A stretch of 64,000 bases of DNA. Source: an uncultured Oscillospiraceae bacterium (GTDB lineage Bacteria; Bacillota; Clostridia; Oscillospirales; Acutalibacteraceae). The notes beneath the pieces are model-generated. The model made no database searches, was not told the origin of the DNA, and saw only the letters and a program-made list of their open reading frames with translations. The DNA is taken from positions 62,001 through 126,000 of the forward strand of contig CABUNG010000003.1 in assembly GCA_902492895.1 (NCBI GenBank), written 5' to 3'. The first letter of the stretch is position 1. Every line of letters begins with the position of its first letter. Shown here in pieces: positions 50,749 through 57,821 of the stretch. Made by a program: the position numbers and the translations under genes.

Positions 50749-51360
50749 TCAGGAATACTGGGCAATCATGTCCCCGATTTTCTCCATAATCAGCCGGGAG
50801 GCAAAACGCAGGTCCGGATGGTCGGGATGATCGAGGTGCAGTTCCTCCAGTGTCAGCGGCTGGCCGAATACGATCCGGCTGCGGCGAAAGGGCTTTACCT
50901 TCTGATTCTTCGTGATGATCGCGGCCGGCAGGATCGAAGCGCCGGTCTGGGCGGCGATGAGCGCCGCGCCCGATTTCGCCCGGCCGAGCTGGCCGTCCCG
51001 CGACCGGGTCCCCTCCGGGAAAATCCCGAGGAGGCGGCCGTCGCCGACAATCGCACGGGCGGTGTCCAGCGCCGTCGTATCCCCCGCCCCCCGTTTGACC
51101 GGGAAGGCGCCGAGCTGCTTGCCGAAGAACCAGGACGACAGCCGGCTTCGGAAGATTTCCTCCTTGGCCATGAAAAACACGTGGCGTTTCTGGCACATTT
51201 CCAGGAAAACCGGATCGATCTCCGAAATATGGTTGCAGCAGAGAATCAGGGGCGGCTGCCCGGGCGTATCCGGGATATTCTCCCGGCCGATCGCCTTAAA
51301 AGGAAAAATGATCCACGCGAGCGGTTTCAGAAACCACAGCAAAAATTTCCCGAACCACAT
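50749..51360 (-). CDS. 1-acyl-sn-glycerol-3-phosphate acyltransferase (PlsC-like)
   Basis: 203 residues. The acyltransferase HX4D motif is His44-Asp49 (CCNHISEIDP), and FPEGTRSRDG and GASILPAAIITK complete the block I-III pattern. One hydrophobic N-terminal segment (about 5-22) anchors it at the membrane. It adds the second acyl chain to make phosphatidic acid. It lies between cmk and ispH (15-16 nt gaps), the usual order in Clostridia. Confidence 0.92.
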   Translation of the reverse strand: MWFGKFLLWFLKPLAWIIFPFKAIGRENIPDTPGQPPLILCCNHISEIDPVFLEMCQKRHVFFMAKEEIFRSRLSSWFFGKQLGAFPVKRGAGDTTALDTARAIVGDGRLLGIFPEGTRSRDGQLGRAKSGAALIAAQTGASILPAAIITKNQKVKPFRRSRIVFGQPLTLEELHLDHPDHPDLRFASRLIMEKIGDMIAQYS

Positions 51361-51375
51361 GGTAGTATACCCCTT

Positions 51376-52482
51376 TCAGCCGATCGTATCCCGCACCAGC
51401 TTTTCCAAAACCGCGACCGACTGTTCGAGCGTGTTGCCCGTCGTATCGACCCGCACGGCGTCTTCGGCCGCGCGCAGGGGCGCTTCCGCCCGGTTTTCAT
51501 CATTATAATCCCGCTGCTTCATATCTGCAAGCACTTCGTCAAAAGAGGTTTCCATTCCCTTTTCTCTGAGCTCTTCCGTCCTCCGGGCGGCGCGGTCCTC
51601 AGCCGAAGCGGTCAGGAATATCTTGAGCTGCGCGTGGGGCAGCACCACGGTGCCGATGTCCCGTCCGTCCATAATGACGTTCTGCCTGGCCGCGGTATCC
51701 TGCTGGATATGGAACAGGAAACGGCGCACGGCCGGCAAAGCCGATACGGCCGAAGCCGCCATCGACATGTCGGGGGTGCGGATGGCGCCGCCGACATCTT
51801 CGCCGTTTACATAGACCCGCTGTTCGCCCTCTTCATGCCGCAGTTCCACCTGCAGGGTATCGAGGAGGGGTTCGACCTCGTCCGCCTTGGACGGATCCGC
51901 CCCTTTGCTGCATACATAGAACCCGACTGCGCGGTAAAGCGCGCCGGTATCGACATACAAAAAGCCCAGGCGTTTGGCCAAAATCCGGGCAATCGTGCTT
52001 TTGCCGGCCCCCGACGGGCCGTCGATCGCGATCGACACCGGCGGACGCGCCGGTGCCGGAACGGACGGTTTCGTTTCCATATCGGATGATGCCTCCTGCA
52101 TTTTTAAAGTTTTCTCCATAAGCGGCTCCGCGCAAAGGCGGCGGAGCGCCTCCAGCCCCTCGGCGATCTCCTCCCGGGAAAAATCCGCCTCCTCCAGCTC
52201 CTCATCGGTCAGGTCCTGCAAATCCTCGTAAAAATGCAGGGCAACCGCGATATATGCCGGCTGCGGATCCCGCCCGATCTCTTCGAACAGCAGATTTTCC
52301 GCCTCGTTGATCTGCCGCTGCGCCAGCAGGCGCCCCACGCGGTAGCCGAAAAAGTCGCTGTCGGAAAAGGTGCCGTCCTCGTCGATGATCTCGAGCATAT
52401 CTTCCTCTTCCTGCAGGATGACCTGGCGCAGCATCCGCCCCATATCCTCGATCATCCGCAGGATATAATCGTTGACAAACAT
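51376..52482 (-). CDS. cmk: DUF6483 domain fused to cytidylate kinase
   Basis: 368 residues from ATG 52482. Residues 1-115 (MFVNDYILRMIEDMGRMLRQ...) fit DUF6483, a helical domain of unknown role. Residues about 145-368 are a complete cytidylate kinase: SIAIDGPSGAGKSTIA, YVDTGALYRA, VIMDGRDIGTVVLP and RDYNDENRAEAPL. It phosphorylates CMP/dCMP. The domains share one frame without a stop. However, an AGGAGG lies at the joint (about 52091-52096), 11 nt before an ATG at 52080 (METKPSVP), so a separate kinase of about 234 residues may also be made. The frame is open far upstream of 52482 but is non-coding there. Confidence 0.88.
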   Translation of the reverse strand: MFVNDYILRMIEDMGRMLRQVILQEEEDMLEIIDEDGTFSDSDFFGYRVGRLLAQRQINEAENLLFEEIGRDPQPAYIAVALHFYEDLQDLTDEELEEADFSREEIAEGLEALRRLCAEPLMEKTLKMQEASSDMETKPSVPAPARPPVSIAIDGPSGAGKSTIARILAKRLGFLYVDTGALYRAVGFYVCSKGADPSKADEVEPLLDTLQVELRHEEGEQRVYVNGEDVGGAIRTPDMSMAASAVSALPAVRRFLFHIQQDTAARQNVIMDGRDIGTVVLPHAQLKIFLTASAEDRAARRTEELREKGMETSFDEVLADMKQRDYNDENRAEAPLRAAEDAVRVDTTGNTLEQSVAVLEKLVRDTIG

Positions 52483-52502
52483 TCTGCATCCGTCCTTTTC
52501 CG

Positions 52503-53756
52503 TCAGACCGCCCGTCCGGCCGCCTGACCGGTGGCGAAAGCAATCTGGAGATTGAACCCGCCGGTATAAGCGTCGAGATCCAGCACTTCCCCGGCAAAAT
52601 ACAGGCCCGGCATTTTTTTGGATGCCATCGTTTTGGCGTCGATTTCCTTGAGGCTGACGCCTCCGGCCGTGACGATCGCCTCCGCAACCGGCCGGAACCC
52701 GGCAATTCTCACCGGCAGATCCTTGAGGAGCGCCGCAAGACCCATGCGCTCCTCCCTCGTGACGCTGTGGCATTTCCGGTCGGCCGGGATGCCGCAGAGC
52801 GCCGCCGTCACCGGCACCATCGACCGGGGCAGCAGACCGCCCAGCATGGTCCCGAACGCCCGGTTCTGCTCCTCTTTCAGGTCCCGCACCAGGCGGGCGT
52901 CGAGCTGTTCGGGAGACAGGGCGGGCTTTAGATCGATATGGACGGTATAGCGGCCCCGCTCCATATCCCGCAGGTGGGCACTGGCGCTGAGGATCATCGG
53001 CCCGGACAGGCCGAAATGGGTAAAGAGCATTTCTCCGAAATCCCGGTAGACCGGCTTGCCTGTGGTTTCGTCTCTGACCGTGAGGCCGGCATTTTTCAGC
53101 GACAGCCCCTGCAGCTCGGCGCACCAGGCATCCTCCGCCTCCAGCGGCACCAGGGACGGCCGGGTGGGCGTGACCGTATGCCCGGCCTCCCGGGCCAGCG
53201 CATAGCCGTCGCCGGTCGAACCGGTCAGCGGATAGGACAACCCCCCCGTACACACGACGACGGCATCCGCCCGGAGACCCGACCCGTCCTCCAGCTTGAC
53301 GCCCCGGCAGATCCCCTCCTCGAGCAGCAGGCCCGCCGCCCGTCCCTGACGGAAACGGACGCCGCCCGTCCGGGCGTACCGGACCAGGGCATCCACGATA
53401 TCCGCCGCTTTGTCGGATTCCGGAAAAACCCGGTCTCCCCGTTCGGTTTTGAGCGGCACGCCCAGCTCCTCAAACAGGGCCATGCAGTCCTGCGGCGTGA
53501 AGGCGGACAGGGCGCTGTACAGAAACCGCCCGCCGCCTGGAACATGGGCAATGACGTCCGGAACGGTGCAGTTGTTGGTCACATTGCAGCGGCCCTTACC
53601 GGTGATGAGCACCTTGCGGGCCATGCGGGGATTGCGCTCGACAACCGTGACCGCGAGGCCCCGCCGCCCCGCGCAGCCGGCCGCCATCAGGCCCGCCGCT
53701 CCGCCGCCGACCACAACGACGGAACGCCCTGCTTTCTCTCCTGTTTCCACACTCAA
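52503..53756 (-). CDS. BaiN/HI0933-like flavoprotein
   Basis: 417 residues. The FAD Rossmann motif VVVVGGGAAGLMAAGCAGRRG opens the protein, GKGRCNVTNN and TGGLSYPLTGSTGDGY are family motifs, and the C-terminal AGEVLDLDAYTGGFNLQIAF closes the FAD site. Members reduce double bonds or act in RNA modification; the substrate here is unknown. TTG 53756 overlaps the stop of the regulator gene. GTG 53750, 6 nt from GAGGG, may be the real start. This gene often precedes cmk in Clostridia. Confidence 0.9.
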   Translation of the reverse strand: MSVETGEKAGRSVVVVGGGAAGLMAAGCAGRRGLAVTVVERNPRMARKVLITGKGRCNVTNNCTVPDVIAHVPGGGRFLYSALSAFTPQDCMALFEELGVPLKTERGDRVFPESDKAADIVDALVRYARTGGVRFRQGRAAGLLLEEGICRGVKLEDGSGLRADAVVVCTGGLSYPLTGSTGDGYALAREAGHTVTPTRPSLVPLEAEDAWCAELQGLSLKNAGLTVRDETTGKPVYRDFGEMLFTHFGLSGPMILSASAHLRDMERGRYTVHIDLKPALSPEQLDARLVRDLKEEQNRAFGTMLGGLLPRSMVPVTAALCGIPADRKCHSVTREERMGLAALLKDLPVRIAGFRPVAEAIVTAGGVSLKEIDAKTMASKKMPGLYFAGEVLDLDAYTGGFNLQIAFATGQAAGRAV

Positions 53757-54631
53757 CCCTCGTCCGGCGTCTTTTCAAACGGCTGATACACCTGATAGGT
53801 TTCCCACAGTCCCTCGAGTTCATTGAGGGTATCGCGGTTTTGACCGATCCGCCGGAGCGATACCGCCACAATCAGGGCGTTGAGTACGCTCAGCGGCGCC
53901 ACCAGCGAATCGACGATGGTCGCCATATCGCTGTGGGCCAGCAGCAGACAGGTGGCAAAATCCGCAATGGGGGACAACAGGCTGTCGGTGATCGCGATGA
54001 TCTTGGCATGGCGGGAATGCGCAAAGTGCATGGTTTTGACCGCCTTGCTGGAATACCGCGGGAAACTGATGCCGATGATGGCATCTTCCTCGCTGATATG
54101 GATCATCTCCTCGAGAATTTCGGTTTCGCTCGACGTGTAAACCAGATGGATCTCGGGAAGCAGCAGCTTGAGATAATACGCCGCGAAATTGGCCAGAGCG
54201 CGGCAGCTTCCCGCCCCGAAGATATACACCTTGCGTGCGCTCACCAGCGCGTCCACGGCCTGATCGAACACGTCCCGGGGCAGTTCCTCCAGGGTCTGCC
54301 GGATGTTGGCCATGTCGTACGACATCACGTTTTCGAGAACCTCGCTGTCCGCCATCCGCGCCCGGGTGACCTCCACCCGCTGAACCGTCGTCAGCTTGCT
54401 GCGTATCAGCTCCTGCATAGCCTTCTGCAGCTGCGGATAGCCTTCAAATCCGAGTTCCGCCGCAAAACGGACCACCGTGGATTCGCTGACTCCGACGGTC
54501 TCACCCAGACGGTAGGCCGTCATAAATGCCGCCGTGTCGTAGTGTTCGAGTATATACTGGGCAATGCGCTTCTGTCCTTTGGAGAAGCCCGGCAGCTGCC
54601 CTGTGATATGCGCAATCAGATTCGTTTTCAT
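53753..54631 (-). CDS. MurR/RpiR-family regulator with SIS domain
   Basis: 292 residues from ATG 54631. The HTH_6 domain (about 1-80; FSKGQKRIAQYILEHYD, SESTVVRFAAELGFEGYP) precedes an SIS sugar-phosphate domain (about 120-260; YIFGAGSCRALANFAAYY, IGISFPRYSSKAV). It probably responds to a phosphosugar such as a wall-derived amino sugar. It heads the operon with the flavoprotein, cmk, plsC and ispH genes, so it may control them, which would be an unusual regulon. Confidence 0.93.
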   Translation of the reverse strand: MKTNLIAHITGQLPGFSKGQKRIAQYILEHYDTAAFMTAYRLGETVGVSESTVVRFAAELGFEGYPQLQKAMQELIRSKLTTVQRVEVTRARMADSEVLENVMSYDMANIRQTLEELPRDVFDQAVDALVSARKVYIFGAGSCRALANFAAYYLKLLLPEIHLVYTSSETEILEEMIHISEEDAIIGISFPRYSSKAVKTMHFAHSRHAKIIAITDSLLSPIADFATCLLLAHSDMATIVDSLVAPLSVLNALIVAVSLRRIGQNRDTLNELEGLWETYQVYQPFEKTPDEG

Positions 54632-54674
54632 TCCCAACCGACCTTTCCGCCCGCCATGCTGGATATTCTTTTCT

Positions 54675-54703
54675 ATTGTAATGCCTGCGCCTCAAAATTG
54701 CAA
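54675..54703 (-). promoter_or_regulatory. Promoter of the RpiR-cmk-ispH operon
   Basis: On the minus strand, -35 TTGCAA (54698-54703), a 17-nt spacer and -10 TACAAT (54675-54680), identical in both hexamers to the purine promoter. Confidence 0.8.
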
Positions 54704-54723
54704 GCGGTAATCCCCCATCCTGC

Positions 54724-54754
54724 AAATAAAAAATGGACAGCGCCAAGCTATCCA
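54724..54754 (-). terminator. Terminator after the membrane-protein gene
   Basis: TGGATAGC pairs with GCTGTCCA (54734-54741/54747-54754) and is followed on the minus strand by TTTTTTATTT. Confidence 0.85.
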
Positions 54755-54755
54755 T

Positions 54756-55289
54756 TCATATGCGGAATATATGCAGGAGTTTAGGCCGCAGAATCCGCTG
54801 ATACATGGTGATGAGATTGGTCACCGCTATATCGTATATGACGAAAACGACATTGCCCAGCCCCAAAAGAATCAGCGGCACATTCACGCCGAACAATTCC
54901 AGACTGTCCGCCGGCAGACCGAAAACCTGCAGCATCAGCCAATAGGCCGCCACGATGGTGCCGTTGAAGATCAGCAGCTTGGCCGCCCATTCCAGCGGCC
55001 GGAAACGGATCCGTTCGAGCAGGGCCTTGAGGACCGGGTAGTAGCCGAAAAACGCGATGAACAACACCTTGGCTTCCAGTGACGGCGTCAAGATCGCGTT
55101 GAGGATCCCGACGACGGCATATACCATGAAGCCCCATTTGACGCCGCTTTCCAACACGATGGGAATCAGCAGCACACCGGCGATCGCCGGCAGGGCGTAG
55201 TCCGCGAAGGGGAAAATGGTCAAAAGCATGCACACGAGGGACAGCGCCGCGAGGAGCCCGCCCAGTGCGATTTTTCCGCTTTGCTTCAT
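54756..55289 (-). CDS. Integral membrane protein, ECF S-component-like
   Basis: 177 residues from ATG 55289, with five to six hydrophobic helices. ALGGLLAALSLVCMLL, FPFADYALPAIAGVLL and FIAFFGYYPVLKALLER recall the substrate-binding S components of energy-coupling-factor transporters, though no ligand-specific motif is seen. No AT module is near. Some proteins of this type are annotated only as hypothetical. It follows the DnaJ/DUF5685 pair on the same strand, 64 nt away, and ends in a strong terminator. Confidence 0.7.
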   Translation of the reverse strand: MKQSGKIALGGLLAALSLVCMLLTIFPFADYALPAIAGVLLIPIVLESGVKWGFMVYAVVGILNAILTPSLEAKVLFIAFFGYYPVLKALLERIRFRPLEWAAKLLIFNGTIVAAYWLMLQVFGLPADSLELFGVNVPLILLGLGNVVFVIYDIAVTNLITMYQRILRPKLLHIFRI

Positions 55290-55353
55290 GAGCCGCCATC
55301 CAGCCTTTCGTCCGGCACCGCCCTCTGACCGCGCCGTCAATGATCAAACGAAT

Positions 55354-55959
55354 TCAGCAGCAGCGGATGAGGTCGCCGCCCATGCATTCACAGCAGCAGT
55401 CCGCGCAGATCAGACCGTTGCAGACGTCGCAGGCGGTGCAGCCGCCGGTCGTCTGGCGTCCGGTGCGGTAACCGCCGTTCTGCCGCTGCATATCCATCTG
55501 GCTCAGAGCCTGGCGGTATTCCATATTGCCCGGATCCATCCGCACCGCGGTGGAAAAATGGTTGTAGGCGTCGTCCAGCCAGCCCTTCTTGAACAAGACG
55601 CTTCCTTTGAGAAAATACCATTCCCCGTCCCGGGAGTTGCCCGGGATGCCGTCGAGCAGGGTTTCGGCATCCATGACCCGGCCGGTCCGGATGAGATTCC
55701 GGATATCCATAAACCGGGAGGCTCCGCCGCTGCGGGATGGTCCCGCCCCCTGCGGAGCGGGGCCGCTCTGGCGCCGCATCCGGATGATGGCGTCGTATGC
55801 TTCGTTGACCTCCTGCATCTTTTCCTGCGCGAGGTCGGACAGCGGATTGTTGTTGTAATTGTCGGGGTGATATTTTTTGGCCAGCTCCCGGTAGGCCGCC
55901 TTCACCTCGTCATCGGTGGCGTTCGGCTGAATGCCCAGCACCTGATAGGGATCAGTCAT
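55354..55959 (-). CDS. DnaJ-domain protein with TPR and Cys-rich tail
   Basis: 201 residues from ATG 55959. The J domain (about 1-65) has the HPD motif (KKYHPDNY), needed to stimulate DnaK. After a Gly/Pro/Ser linker, two TPR-like helix pairs follow (about 85-150, DGEWYFLKGSVLFKKGWLDDA and AYNHFSTAVRMDPGN). The last 30 residues hold nine cysteines (CTACDVCNGLICADCCC and more), probably a metal site. The G/F region and zinc domain of DnaJ itself are lacking. Its start overlaps the DUF5685 gene by 8 nt, so the two are likely partners. Confidence 0.9.
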   Translation of the reverse strand: MTDPYQVLGIQPNATDDEVKAAYRELAKKYHPDNYNNNPLSDLAQEKMQEVNEAYDAIIRMRRQSGPAPQGAGPSRSGGASRFMDIRNLIRTGRVMDAETLLDGIPGNSRDGEWYFLKGSVLFKKGWLDDAYNHFSTAVRMDPGNMEYRQALSQMDMQRQNGGYRTGRQTTGGCTACDVCNGLICADCCCECMGGDLIRCC

Positions 55960-56860
55960 AGTTCGGGTCCTCTCGCTTTCTGCGTTTACCGGATTTGGAT
56001 GGCGAATCGTCAAGCGCCAGTTTCTGCACATTCGGCATGCCGAGCTCCAGGATATTGCGCAAAATGCCGTCAAAACGGCGGATATCCAGCAAATTATAGG
56101 CGGCGATGCATTCCGCGAGCGACGCGTTGAGCGTAGCCGCCGCATAGGCGCGCGTTTCCTTCAAAGCCCCGAACTCGCCCGGAGGCAGCCGCTTCGAAAG
56201 GACAAACGCGTTGTAATTGCCGCTTTTCAGATCGTCCTCCAGGTCGTCCGCCGCGTCGATCAGATAAATCCAGCGGCCGAGGCAATAGCCGAAGCGTTCC
56301 AGAATCCGTTTTTCCCGGTCATCCCGCGCCGCCTGCGCCGCCAGATATTCCAGCATCCGGGCGGTCGGCTCCGCCGCCCTGTCGATCGACGGGACCGCGG
56401 CCTGTTCCAGCTCCGCCTGCTGCCGCATACAGTCCGCCACGAGCTGTTCGAGTTCCGGTTTGGCGCGCGCGGCTTTTTTATGTCCCCCGGACGAAAAAAG
56501 GAGCAGGAAACGGGCGGCCAGCCCTTTCCAGAAACCGCTGTCCGCAACCGTGTCCCGGATTTTGTAATACACCAGCAGCGCCGCCGCGTCGGCGGCGTCT
56601 TCCAGCGCGGCGCTCTCACAGCAGCAGGTCCGCTTTTTCAGCGGATTGAACGCGCACCGCCCCCGTTTAAAGCCCGGGCATTCGTCGCTGAGCGCCATAT
56701 AAAACAACGCCAGAAAGGTGAAATCGTAGCTCAGGGTCATCCGGGCCAGAAATCCGTAGCGTTTGCCGAGCTGCTTGCACAGCGCGCAGTACACGCCGCG
56801 GTAATGCTCGAACTCCCCCATTTTCAGTTCCGGCTGGTACACCTTCACATATCCAAACAT
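55952..56860 (-). CDS. DUF5685 family protein
   Basis: 302 residues. The N-terminus GYVKVYQPELKMGEFEHYRG, with YCALCKQLGKRYG and the CCCES box, identifies DUF5685. It is mostly helical and soluble, with a polyprenyl-synthase-like helical segment (RWIYLIDAADDLEDDLKSG) whose acidic DDLEDD resembles a metal-binding aspartate motif. Several Cys (25, 28, 79-81 approx) could bind a metal or a cluster. It overlaps the DnaJ-like gene by 8 nt, a pairing that recurs in Clostridia. Function unknown. Confidence 0.85.
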   Translation of the reverse strand: MFGYVKVYQPELKMGEFEHYRGVYCALCKQLGKRYGFLARMTLSYDFTFLALFYMALSDECPGFKRGRCAFNPLKKRTCCCESAALEDAADAAALLVYYKIRDTVADSGFWKGLAARFLLLFSSGGHKKAARAKPELEQLVADCMRQQAELEQAAVPSIDRAAEPTARMLEYLAAQAARDDREKRILERFGYCLGRWIYLIDAADDLEDDLKSGNYNAFVLSKRLPPGEFGALKETRAYAAATLNASLAECIAAYNLLDIRRFDGILRNILELGMPNVQKLALDDSPSKSGKRRKREDPNYD

Positions 56861-57018
56861 CGCATTCCTTCCACCTTACGGGTGACGTCTATAGTATCAT
56901 ACAATACGATGAAAAACAGTATATGAAAGAATTGTAAATATTCCTTTATAAATCCAGTTTTCTCGTGATTTTGTCGTTCGGTCCGCACAGGTTCCCGCTT
57001 TAATTGCCGGAAAAACGG

Positions 57019-57049
57019 CAAAACCGGCGGTTCCGCACCGCCGGTTTTT
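57019..57049. terminator. Bidirectional terminator after the YdcF-like gene
   Basis: AAACCGGCGG (57021-57030) pairs with CCGCCGGTTT (57038-57047), with A and T runs on both sides. Confidence 0.85.
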
Positions 57050-57065
57050 GGCAACATATCGGTCT

Positions 57066-57731
57066 TTATAAAGGACATGCGGGATAGCGGAAAGGGACGC
57101 GCAGGTCCCGGTCCGCGGCCAGACCGTTCCGCGTACAGGCCACCAGGGACTGCAGTTCCCGCGCGAGACGTTCCCGTCCGAGAGGCGTCGAAAACCAGGT
57201 ATCCCGCCGGCCGCGCAGGCTGACCGCCGGACAGCATACCAGACGGTACGACTCCGGGAAACCCTTAACCGCGGTCAGATACGCTCTGGTCATGTGGAAC
57301 TCCGCCGTCACGAGCAGCAGGGTCAAGGGCGTCCGGCCAAACCGGCGCCGGAGCAGAGCGGCCGAATTGGCCACGTTTTCGGGTGTCGTCCGGGACATGT
57401 CTTCCGTCAGGATCGCGTCGTCGGGCACGCCGCGCTCCAGCAGGCCCTGCCGGAACAGGGACGCTTCGGTCGGCAGGGCCGGATCCCGCGTTCCCCCCGA
57501 AACCAAGATGAGGGGAGCCCGGCCGGCTTCATACAGCTTCAGCGCCAGCCGCCCCCGGTAACGGAAGCCCATCCGGCTGCCGAATACCAGAATGAGATCC
57601 CCGGGTTCCCCCGTATCCTTTTCTGCAAAAAACACCTCGTTCAAGAGACGGATGCAGGAAAGCGGCAGCGCTTTGCTCCCATCGAGCAGCTCCTGCTGAA
57701 CCGTCTCCCACGGTATATCCGATATCCGCAT
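57066..57731 (-). CDS. YdcF/SanA-like DUF218 protein
   Basis: 221 residues. LILVFGSRMGFRYRGRLALKLYEAG, LILVSGGTRDP, TPENVANSAALL and LLLVTAEFHMTRAYL are the DUF218 motifs of the YdcF family. No signal peptide or membrane helix is evident, so it is a cytoplasmic type like E. coli YdcF (a SAM-binding protein) rather than SanA. Role unknown. It is separated from uvrA by about 90 nt and by direction has no clear operon partner. Confidence 0.82.
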   Translation of the reverse strand: MRISDIPWETVQQELLDGSKALPLSCIRLLNEVFFAEKDTGEPGDLILVFGSRMGFRYRGRLALKLYEAGRAPLILVSGGTRDPALPTEASLFRQGLLERGVPDDAILTEDMSRTTPENVANSAALLRRRFGRTPLTLLLVTAEFHMTRAYLTAVKGFPESYRLVCCPAVSLRGRRDTWFSTPLGRERLARELQSLVACTRNGLAADRDLRVPFRYPACPL

Positions 57732-57821
57732 TCCGCCGCCTCCCGTCGTTCGATGCGGTTAGTCTGCGCGAAGGAGCGGACACTATGCGCGGAAAGTGCC
57801 GCCAAAACGGGAGGACACGGA

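Noticed and set aside
52483..53253. Longer version of the DUF6483-Cmk protein starting inside the flavoprotein gene
   Set aside because: Arg/Gly-rich shadow of the flavoprotein gene in another frame. DUF6483 homology starts at MFVNDYIL with a ribosome site.
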